From Blastococcus sp. CPCC 205250 (GTDB lineage Bacteria; Actinomycetota; Actinomycetes; Mycobacteriales; Geodermatophilaceae), in assembly GCF_019799925.1 (NCBI RefSeq), contig NZ_JABGCG010000004.1, forward strand, positions 248,001 to 312,000: 64,000 nt of DNA, given 5' to 3'. A model generated the notes under the pieces. That model was given only the letters and a program-made list of their open reading frames with translations. It did not search any database and was not told the origin of the DNA. The position numbers were made by a program, and so were the translations under genes. This document shows positions 57,739-64,000 of the stretch, in pieces (within the stretch, counting starts at the first letter, position 1; every line of letters starts with the position of its first letter).

Positions 57739-58640
57739 GCGAGGTCCTCGACGCCGCGGGCCGCCGGCGGCTGCACGCCGTCGCCTACCGGATGCTCGGC
57801 TCCACGCACGACGCGGAGGACGCCGTCGCCGAGGCCCTGCTGCGCTGGCACCGGCTCGGCGACGCCGACCGCGCGGCGGTCCGCGAGCCGCTCGCCTGGC
57901 TGACCACCGTCGTCGGCCGGGTCTGCCTGGACGTCCTCGGCTCCGCGCGCGCCCGCCGGGAGGAGGCCGCGGGCGTGTGGCTGCCCGAGCCGCGGCTGCA
58001 CGACCCGGTGTCCCCGGGCGGCGTCCCCGTCGACCCTGCCGACGCCGTCACGCTCGACGACACCGTCTCCTTCGCGTTCCTCGTCGCCCTGGAGCGGCTG
58101 AGCCCGGCGGAGCGGGTCAGCTTCCTGCTGCACGACGTCTTCGGGGTGTCCTTCCCCGAGATCGCCGAGGTCGTCGGCCGGACCCCGGCGGCGTGCCGGC
58201 AGCTGGCGGCGTCGGCGCGGCGGCACGTGCGCGACGAGCGGCGCTACGACGTCGCCGGCGAGGAGCGCGACCGGGTGGTGCGGGCGTTCCTCGACGCCTG
58301 CCGCGGCGGCGACCTCGACCGGCTGGTCGGCCTGCTCGACCCCGACGTCACCTCCGTGGCCGACGGCGGCTCGAGCATCCGGGTCGCGCGGCGCCCGGTG
58401 GTGGGCGCCGAGACCGTGGCGCGCTACCTGTTCGGCGTGCTGGCCGGCCAGCGCCGGCGCCTGGACAGCGAGCCGACGGCGACCGTGGAGCCGGTGAACG
58501 GCCGCAGCGGCGTGGTGGTGCGCGTGGACGGGACGGTGGTCGCCACCATCGACCTGGCCGTGCGCGACGGCCTGGTCACCCGGCTGTACCTGCAGGTGGA
58601 CCCGGAGAAGCTGCCGGGGCGGCCGGGGGCGCCGGGCTGA
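57735..58640 (+). CDS. ECF41-type RNA polymerase sigma factor (SigJ-like)
   Basis: A 301-residue ECF sigma factor with region 2 (LHAVAYRMLGSTHDAEDAVAEALLRWH), region 4 (LSPAERVSFLLHDVFGVSFPEIAEVVGRT) and a C-terminal SnoaL-like domain. It shows ECF41 marks: WLPEP (82-86), a DGGG-like DGGSS (about 215) and VDPEKL near the end where NPDKL is usual. In this group the C-terminal tail acts in place of an anti-sigma factor and the adjacent oxidoreductase gene is the typical target. The ATG overlaps the upstream stop. Its 3' end overlaps the TetR gene on the other strand by 65 bases. Confidence 0.9.
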   Translation: MSEVLDAAGRRRLHAVAYRMLGSTHDAEDAVAEALLRWHRLGDADRAAVREPLAWLTTVVGRVCLDVLGSARARREEAAGVWLPEPRLHDPVSPGGVPVDPADAVTLDDTVSFAFLVALERLSPAERVSFLLHDVFGVSFPEIAEVVGRTPAACRQLAASARRHVRDERRYDVAGEERDRVVRAFLDACRGGDLDRLVGLLDPDVTSVADGGSSIRVARRPVVGAETVARYLFGVLAGQRRRLDSEPTATVEPVNGRSGVVVRVDGTVVATIDLAVRDGLVTRLYLQVDPEKLPGRPGAPG

Positions 58641-59223
58641 CCAGGGGCACCAGCACCTCGTCGACGACCCGCACGACGAGGTCGTCGGTGATGGGGTCGC
58701 CGGTGATCAGGAAGCGGTGCCACAGCACGCCCTGGCCGAGCTCGCGCAGCAGGTCGACCGGGACGTCGGGCCGGACGTCACCGCGCTCGACGCCCCGGGC
58801 CAGCAGCCGGGCCATCTCGTCCTTGCGCCAGCCGATGACCCCCTCGCGGAAGGCGCGGGCGAAGTCGGGGTCGGACACCATCGCCGTCACCACCGCCTGG
58901 ATGACCCGGTGCCCCGGCCCGGTGAGCACCGCGGCCCAGCCCCGCATCACCGCGAGCATGTCGGTGCGGTAGCTGCCGGTGTCCTCGGCCGGGATGGCCC
59001 CGGTGGCCCGGCGGAGCAGCACGTCGCGCAGCAGCGCCGTCCGGTCGGGCCACCGGCGGTAGAGCACCGGCTTGCTGGTGCCGCACCGGGCGGCGACGGC
59101 CTCCATCGTCACCGCCGCGGCGCCGTGCTCGACGACCAGACCGACGACAGCGGCCTCGATCGCCGCCTCGAGCGCGGCGCCCGAGCGGCGGGCCGGCCGC
59201 GGCCCGGGCTGGTCGCCCGCCAT
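58576..59223 (-). CDS. TetR family transcriptional regulator
   Basis: A 215-residue TetR-type repressor. HTH: AAVTMEAVAARCGTSKPVLYRRWPDRTALLRDVL (about 34-70). The remaining helices form the dimer and ligand domain, and a Pro/Ala-rich tail runs into the ECF41 gene on the other strand. ATG at 59223. It is divergent from the second AfsR-type regulator, so it may act on that gene. Confidence 0.88.
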   Translation of the reverse strand: MAGDQPGPRPARRSGAALEAAIEAAVVGLVVEHGAAAVTMEAVAARCGTSKPVLYRRWPDRTALLRDVLLRRATGAIPAEDTGSYRTDMLAVMRGWAAVLTGPGHRVIQAVVTAMVSDPDFARAFREGVIGWRKDEMARLLARGVERGDVRPDVPVDLLRELGQGVLWHRFLITGDPITDDLVVRVVDEVLVPLVSPAPPAAPAASPGPPAGTAG

Positions 59224-59250
59224 GTCGACCCCCCGTCGGAGAAACGCTTG

Positions 59251-59306
59251 CGTATCTACGGGGCCGACCCTAGCGTCCCGACCACAGAGATACGGCAGCG
59301 TGTCTC
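59251..59306. promoter_or_regulatory. Repeated GTATCT/AGATAC sites between TetR and AfsR-type genes
   Basis: CGTATCT (59251-59257) is repeated in inverse form as AGATACG (59288-59294). The second half is also part of the imperfect palindrome GAGATAC with GTGTCTC (59287-59293 with 59300-59306). Such a palindrome is a plausible TetR operator in the divergent promoter. Confidence 0.5.
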
Positions 59307-59327
59307 CCGGCGTCCCCTGGAGGGGTC

Positions 59328-62207
59328 ATGTCCCACCCCGCGGCCGGTGCACCCGGTCCCCCGGGGCTGCGGCTGTCGGTCCTCGGACCCGTCTCCGCCA
59401 GCCGCGACGGCGTCGTCCTGGACCTGCGCGGACCCCGCCAGCGCGCCGTCCTCGCGGTCCTCACCGCGGCACTGCCCGACACGGTCGGCGCCGAGGAGCT
59501 GCAGCTGCACGCGTGGCCGGCCGACGACGGCGGCACCCCCGGCGCCGTCCAGCACTACGTCTCCCGCCTGCGGGCGGTGCTCGAGCCGCCCGGCCGGCCC
59601 GGCGGGCCGCCGGAGGTGCTGGTCCGGCGCGGCGCGGGGTACGCGCTCGCGCTGCCGCGGGACGCCGTCGACGCCTCCCGGTTCACCACGGCGGCTGCCC
59701 GGGGGGCCGCCGCGCTGGCCGACGGCGCCGCCGAGGAGGCCGCCCGCGTGCTCACCGGGGCGCTGGGGCTGTGGCGGGGCGCGGCCTACGCCGACGTGGC
59801 CGACCTCGACGTCCTCGCGCCGGCCGTGGCCCGCCTGACCGAGGTGCGCACCGCCGCGGCCGAGGACCTCGTCGACGCCCTGCTCCGCTGCGGCCGGACC
59901 GCCGAGGCCGTCGGCCGCGCCCGGGAGCACACGGCGGCCCATCCGCTGCGCGAGCGCGGCTGGGAGCTGCTGGCCCTCGGGCTGTACCGGACCGGCGCCC
60001 AGGCCGAGGCGCTGGCCGCGCTGCGCACGGTGCGGCGGGTGCTGGCCGAGGAACTGGGCCTGGACCCCGGCCCCGGGCTCGTGGCGGTCGAGGAGGCGGT
60101 GCGGGCGCACGCGGTCCCGGCGTCCCCGTCGGCGTCGCCGTCCCCGCCCGCGCTGCCGGCTCCCGTGCGCCGTGCCCTCCCGCCGCCGCCCGGGGACCTG
60201 GTCGGCCGTGACGCCGACGCCGCGCGGGTGGACGGCGCCCTCGCCGCCGCGCGGCTGGTGACGCTCACCGGGCCGGGCGGGGTCGGCAAGACCCGGCTGG
60301 CGCTCGCGGTCGCCTGCGCGCGGGCCGACCGGGGCGAGGAGGTCGTGCAGGTCGAGCTCGACCCGCTCGAGGACCCCGCGCTGCTGGTCCCGACCGTGGC
60401 CGCCGCCGCCGGGGTCGCGGGCACCCCCGACGCCGTGGCCCTCGGCCGGGTCCTCGCCGGCCGGCCGGGCCTGCTGCTGCTCGACAACTGCGAGCACCTC
60501 GTCGAGGCCGCCGCCGCCACGGTCGCGGCCCTGCTCGGCGCCGCTCCGGAGCTGCGCGTTCTGGCCACCAGCCGGGAGCCGCTGGACGTGCGCGGCGAGC
60601 ACGTGCACGAGGTGCGCCCGCTGGACCCCGAGGGCGCCGCCGTCGAGCTCTTCACCCGCCGGGCCCGGGCCGTCGTCCCCGACTGGGCGCCCGACGCGGC
60701 CGACCTCGCGGCGGTACGCCGGCTCTGCGCGGAGCTCGACGGCCTCCCGCTGGCGCTGGAGCTGGCCGCCGCGCGGCTGCGGGTGCTCGCGCCCGCGGAG
60801 CTCGCCGACGCCCTGGAGGAGGACCGGTTCGCCGTCCTCGCCGAGGCGCCCCGCGACGCCCCCCGCTCCCAGCGCGGCCTGGCCCGCACCGTCGAGTGGA
60901 GCTACCGGGCCCTGGACCCCGACGAGCAGGCGCTGTTCCGCCGGCTGGCGGTCTTCGCCGCGGACTTCGACCTGGCCGGCGCCGCGGCGCTGGTCCCGGC
61001 GCAGCGCGGAGGCGACGGCCGGGCGCTGCCGCTCGTGGCCGGGCTCGTGCGGCGCTCGCTGCTGCAGGTCCGCCCCGGGCCGGGCGCCCGGCGGTTCCGG
61101 ATGCTGGAGACGCTGCGGCGCTACGCCCTGGACCGCGCGGACGACGCCGAGCTCGCCGGCGCCCGGGAGCGGCACCGGGCGCACGTCGTCGCGCGGGTGC
61201 GGGCCGCGGAGCGGCTGGTCCGCGGACCGGAGGCGCCGGCGACCCTCGCCGCGCTGCGCCGGGAGCGCCCCGAGCACCGCGCCGCGCTCGCCTCCGCGGC
61301 GGCCGCGGGGGACGTCGACGCCCGGCTGGACCTCACCGCCGGCCTGTCCTGGCCCTGGTACCGCGACGGCGACCTGGCGGAGGGACGCCGGGCGCTGACC
61401 GGGGCGGTGGCCGCCGGCACCGGCCCGGACCGGGACGGCGACCCGGCCCGGCGCGCCGCCCGGCTGGCCCGGGCCCTGCTCGGGCTGGGCAAGCTGCACT
61501 ACCTGGCCGGGGAGACGGCCGCCGCCCTCGACGCGCTGGCCGGCGCGCAGCAGCGGGCACGGGCGGCCGGCGACGGCGGCGTGCTCGCCAACGCCCTGAC
61601 CTGGCGGGCGCACGTCTGCTCGCTCACGCCCACCGCCTCGGCGGCCCCGGCGCTGGCGGAGGAGGCGGTCGCGGCGGCCCGGGCGGCCGGCGAGGGCTGG
61701 GTGACCGCCGAGGCGCTGATGGTCCGCGGCCTGGTCGCCCGGGTCACCGGCACGGGAGGCGACCCGCGCCCCCTGCTGGCCGACGCCGTGGCGGCCGGCG
61801 AGGAGGCGGGGCACGGCTGGAGCGCGATCTCCTCGTCGTGGGCGCTGATGAAGGCGGCGGTCGACGCCGGCGACCTCGCCGCCGCGCTCGCCGCGGCCGC
61901 GCGCATGCACCAGCCCCTGGTGGCCGACGGCGACGTGACCTCCTGGCTGGTGCTGGTGCACTCGACGGCGGCCGTCCTGGCGCGCACCGGCCGCGGCGAG
62001 GTGGCCGCCCTGCTGGCCGGCGCGGCGCAGGGGCTGGGCGCGCGGGTGGGCTTCGACCCCGAGCGGATGGACCCGGTCGACGGCCCGCGGGAGGCCGCCG
62101 CCGTGCGGGCCGGGCTGGACCCCGACGCCTACGCGCGGGCCGTCGCCGCCGGCCGGTCGCTATCGCGCGCGGAGGTGGACGACCTGCTGCGGGCGGCGCT
62201 CGTCTGA
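59328..62207 (+). CDS. AfsR/SARP-family transcriptional regulator with NB-ARC-like ATPase
   Basis: A 959-residue relative of the regulator at 20783-23695. Order: winged helix (about 15-105, VLGPVSASRDGVVLDLRGPR and VQHYVSRLRAVL), bacterial transcriptional activation domain (110-260), Pro-rich linker, STAND ATPase with Walker A GPGGVGKTRL near residue 315 and LLLLDNCEH, and a helical end with TPR-like units. It may control nearby redox genes or secondary metabolism. ATG at 59328 with GGAGGGG close by. Its last 79 bases overlap the LysR gene on the other strand. Confidence 0.9.
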   Translation: MSHPAAGAPGPPGLRLSVLGPVSASRDGVVLDLRGPRQRAVLAVLTAALPDTVGAEELQLHAWPADDGGTPGAVQHYVSRLRAVLEPPGRPGGPPEVLVRRGAGYALALPRDAVDASRFTTAAARGAAALADGAAEEAARVLTGALGLWRGAAYADVADLDVLAPAVARLTEVRTAAAEDLVDALLRCGRTAEAVGRAREHTAAHPLRERGWELLALGLYRTGAQAEALAALRTVRRVLAEELGLDPGPGLVAVEEAVRAHAVPASPSASPSPPALPAPVRRALPPPPGDLVGRDADAARVDGALAAARLVTLTGPGGVGKTRLALAVACARADRGEEVVQVELDPLEDPALLVPTVAAAAGVAGTPDAVALGRVLAGRPGLLLLDNCEHLVEAAAATVAALLGAAPELRVLATSREPLDVRGEHVHEVRPLDPEGAAVELFTRRARAVVPDWAPDAADLAAVRRLCAELDGLPLALELAAARLRVLAPAELADALEEDRFAVLAEAPRDAPRSQRGLARTVEWSYRALDPDEQALFRRLAVFAADFDLAGAAALVPAQRGGDGRALPLVAGLVRRSLLQVRPGPGARRFRMLETLRRYALDRADDAELAGARERHRAHVVARVRAAERLVRGPEAPATLAALRRERPEHRAALASAAAAGDVDARLDLTAGLSWPWYRDGDLAEGRRALTGAVAAGTGPDRDGDPARRAARLARALLGLGKLHYLAGETAAALDALAGAQQRARAAGDGGVLANALTWRAHVCSLTPTASAAPALAEEAVAAARAAGEGWVTAEALMVRGLVARVTGTGGDPRPLLADAVAAGEEAGHGWSAISSSWALMKAAVDAGDLAAALAAAARMHQPLVADGDVTSWLVLVHSTAAVLARTGRGEVAALLAGAAQGLGARVGFDPERMDPVDGPREAAAVRAGLDPDAYARAVAAGRSLSRAEVDDLLRAALV

Positions 62208-63136
62208 GCTCGTCCCCCGGCTCCCCCGGCTCCCCCGGTGACCGCGGCGGCCTCGGCGACCAGCTCGTCGACCACCCGACGCACCGCGAGCCGCTCGGCG
62301 ACGTCGGGCCGCAGCAGCGCCTCCACCCGGCGCCCGGCCCGCACCCCGGCCAGCGGCAGCAGGCGCACCCCGGGGTGCGTGCCCCCGGTGTGCCGCGGCA
62401 GCAGCGAGACGCCGTGCCCGGCCGCGACCAGCGCCTCGACCACGGAGAAGTCGTTGATCCGGTGGCTGATCCGCGGCGGCTCCCCGGCCGCGGCGGCGAC
62501 CGCGTCGAGCACCCGGGCCACCGGGAAGCCCTGGCGGACGGCGATCCACTCCTCGTCCACGAGGTCGCCCGGCCGCACCGCGTCCCGGCCGGCCAGCGGG
62601 TGACCGACGGCGACGGCGACGTCCAGCGGCTCGCGCAGCAGCGGGACGACGCGCAGCCGCGACCCCGCCCCGGGCCAGCCGGCGCCGCCGTCGGGCCGGT
62701 GGGCGACCACGACGTCCACCCGGTCGGTGAGGCCGGGGAACTCGTCCTGCGCGACGTCCTCGTCGGAGCACTCCAGGTCGATCCCGCCCAGCGCGCGGAC
62801 CCGGCCGATCAGCCCCGGCAGCAGCAGCTGGGCGCCGCTCTGGAACGCCGACAGCCGCACCCGGCCCTCCGGCCGGTCGAGGAAGACCGCGCACGCCGCC
62901 CGCGCACGCTCGACGGCGACCGCGACGCCCACCGCCGCGTCGGCCAGCGCCTCCCCCGCTGCCGTCAGGCGCAGCCCCCGGCCGACGCGTTCGGTGAGCG
63001 GCACGCCGGCGTCGCGGGTGAGCGCGGCCAGCTGCTGGCACACCGCCGAGGGCGTCAGGTGCAGCACGGCGGCCGCCGCGCTCACGCCGCCCTGGGTGCG
63101 GACGGCCCGCAGTGTCTCCAGGGCCCGGACGTCCAT
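62129..63136 (-). CDS. LysR-family transcriptional regulator
   Basis: A 335-residue LysR-type regulator with the N-terminal helix-turn-helix (MDVRALETLRAVRTQGGVSAAAAVLHL, TPSAVCQQLAALTRDAGVPL, about 1-47) and an effector-binding domain (about 90-290, with VRLSAFQSGAQLLLPGLIGR and AVRQGFPVARVLDAVAAAAG). The last 30 residues are a Gly/Ser-rich tail coded in the overlap with the AfsR-type gene. It is divergent from an EamA exporter, a common LysR arrangement in which it regulates the exporter. Confidence 0.9.
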   Translation of the reverse strand: MDVRALETLRAVRTQGGVSAAAAVLHLTPSAVCQQLAALTRDAGVPLTERVGRGLRLTAAGEALADAAVGVAVAVERARAACAVFLDRPEGRVRLSAFQSGAQLLLPGLIGRVRALGGIDLECSDEDVAQDEFPGLTDRVDVVVAHRPDGGAGWPGAGSRLRVVPLLREPLDVAVAVGHPLAGRDAVRPGDLVDEEWIAVRQGFPVARVLDAVAAAAGEPPRISHRINDFSVVEALVAAGHGVSLLPRHTGGTHPGVRLLPLAGVRAGRRVEALLRPDVAERLAVRRVVDELVAEAAAVTGGAGGAGGRAQTSAARSRSSTSARDSDRPAATARA

Positions 63137-63150
63137 GTAGTGACGCTACA
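63136..63150. promoter_or_regulatory. LysR-type palindrome between LysR and EamA genes
   Basis: TGTAG (63136-63140) and CTACA (63146-63150) form a perfect 5-base inverted repeat with a 5-base spacer, overlapping the LysR start codon. LysR-family sites have this shape (T-N11-A type). Confidence 0.55.
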
Positions 63151-63207
63151 ACGAACTGTCAGGACGATTCGCTGGTGCTGCACGGACGTTCCGCCGACGC
63201 TGGTCCC

Positions 63208-64000
63208 GTGCCTGCCCGTGACCGTCTGCTCGCCCTGCTCGTCGCCGTCGTGTGGGGGCTCAACTTCCCGGCGATCCACCTGTCGCTGGAGCACTTCCCG
63301 CCGTTCTTCCTGGTGTTCCTGCGGTTCGCGCTGATCGCGGTCCCGACACTGCTGCTCGTGCCCCGGCCCGACGTGCCGCTGCGCTGGCTGCTGGGCTACG
63401 GGTTCGGCTTCGGCGTCCTGCAGTTCGTCTTCCTCTACGCGGCGATGGACGCCGGCATGCCCACCGGCCTGGCCTCGCTGGTGCTGCAGTCCTCCGCGCC
63501 CTTCACCGTCGTCCTGGCCGGCCTGCTGCTGCACGAGCGGCTCGGTGGCCGGCAGCTGGCCGGCATCGGGATCGCCGTCGCGGGGCTGGGCGGGATCGCC
63601 GTGCACCGGGCCGGGCTGGACGGCGGGGCGACCCTGCTGCCCGTCGTCCTCACGCTCTGCGGCGGCCTCGGCTGGGCGCTGGGCAACCTGTGCAACCGGC
63701 AGGCCCGCCCGGACCGGCCGTTCCGGCTGACGCTCTGGGTGACCGTCGTCCCGCCGCTGCCGATGCTGGCGGTCTCGCTGGTCGCGGAGGGCCCGGCCCG
63801 CATCGGGGCGTCGTTCACCGGCCTGGGCAGCCGGGAGGGGCTGCTCGCGCTCGCCGGCCTGGCGTTCACCGTCGTCGTCGGGACCCTCGTCGGCTCGGGC
63901 ATCTGGACCGCACTCATGAGCCGGCACCCCTCCGGTGTGGTCGCGCCGTTCTCGATGCTCGTGCCGGTGGTCGGCACGACGTCTGCCTGGCTGCTGTTCG
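63208..64000 (+). CDS. EamA/DMT-family exporter (partial, runs off window)
   Basis: The first 264 codons of a drug/metabolite transporter superfamily protein with eight or more helices: VAVVWGLNFPAIHLSLEHFPPFFLVFLRF is a typical EamA opening, then VLAGLLLHERLGGRQLAGIGIAVAG and the second half beginning at VVLTLCGGLGWALGNLCNRQA. Such proteins export amino acids such as cysteine or other metabolites. GTG at 63208. The C-terminus lies outside the window. Confidence 0.88.
   Translation, partial: MPARDRLLALLVAVVWGLNFPAIHLSLEHFPPFFLVFLRFALIAVPTLLLVPRPDVPLRWLLGYGFGFGVLQFVFLYAAMDAGMPTGLASLVLQSSAPFTVVLAGLLLHERLGGRQLAGIGIAVAGLGGIAVHRAGLDGGATLLPVVLTLCGGLGWALGNLCNRQARPDRPFRLTLWVTVVPPLPMLAVSLVAEGPARIGASFTGLGSREGLLALAGLAFTVVVGTLVGSGIWTALMSRHPSGVVAPFSMLVPVVGTTSAWLLF

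Noticed and set aside
62219..62243. Triple GGCTCCCCC repeat near the AfsR-type gene end
   Set aside because: It is a simple in-frame Gly-coding repeat in the LysR tail and needs no special explanation.
1..64000. tRNA, rRNA, CRISPR arrays, insertion sequences or prophage genes
   Set aside because: No CCA-type cloverleaf, no regularly spaced repeat-spacer pattern, no transposase or integrase motifs were seen. I could not run tRNAscan-SE or a repeat finder, so a small item could be missed.

Overview
The window is about 75% G+C, uses GTG almost as often as ATG to start genes, and is packed with short overlaps between genes. The families present (DUF222/HNH endonuclease, mycothiol-type maleylpyruvate isomerase fold, DUF1707, MT0933-type antitoxin, GTP-dependent PEP carboxykinase, SARP/AfsR regulators, an ECF41-type sigma factor and an actinobacterial c-di-AMP riboswitch) point to a chromosome of an actinobacterium. 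A Geodermatophilaceae member (Blastococcus, Modestobacter, Geodermatophilus) is my best guess by inference, not by search. I see no rRNA, tRNA, CRISPR array, prophage or insertion sequence.

Layout. 0-5 kb: a TauE-like exporter, a small Cys-rich protein, a Suv3-like helicase with a zinc ribbon, and a secreted or anchored cell-wall protein under a c-di-AMP riboswitch. 5-12.3 kb: amidase and TetR pair, pckG, an unusual family A polymerase, two small proteins (one a zinc-ribbon ORF that seems to start at ATC) and a cold shock protein. 12.3-20.7 kb: small proteins, a GH63-like glucosidase, a frameshifted VOC gene, a secreted SGNH esterase, PspC, YchJ, a DUF1707 protein and an FAD oxidase. 20.8-28.1 kb: an AfsR-type regulator followed by a polyhydroxyalkanoate (PHA) block: synthase, a YihY/BrkB membrane protein and an intracellular depolymerase. 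28-37.5 kb: ATP-dependent DNA ligase, antitoxin-like protein, LLM flavoenzyme, lipoprotein esterase, Spo0M and DUF3616 proteins, MFS transporter, hotdog protein and DUF222/HNH protein.

37.5-47.9 kb: a PASTA-type Ser/Thr kinase, a two-gene potassium channel module (DUF6394 plus double-RCK channel), a methyltransferase, a tightly overlapping run of DinB-like enzyme, GlxA-type regulator and CoA-transferase, then glycerate kinase and a divergent SDR. 47.8-53.2 kb: dienelactone hydrolase, AraC regulator with SnoaL-like and SRPBCC proteins, and a minus-strand ArsR/AHSA1/flavodoxin operon with a clear AT-rich operator. 53.2-58.6 kb: a redox operon (FAD oxidase, FAD monooxygenase, membrane protein, NDH-2-like oxidoreductase) ending in an ECF41-type sigma factor. 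58.6-64 kb: TetR, a second AfsR-type regulator, LysR and a truncated EamA exporter.

The most noteworthy points are the riboswitch with its promoter, the ATC-start zinc-ribbon gene, the homopolymer frameshift in the VOC gene, several short tandem repeats that copy the stop codon at gene 3' ends (twice with a 16-base period, which puts stops in all three frames), and a series of well-placed operator-like repeats. I did not find a gene set that is clearly a new defence or mobile system; this looks like an ordinary, well-organised chromosomal region with several small surprises.
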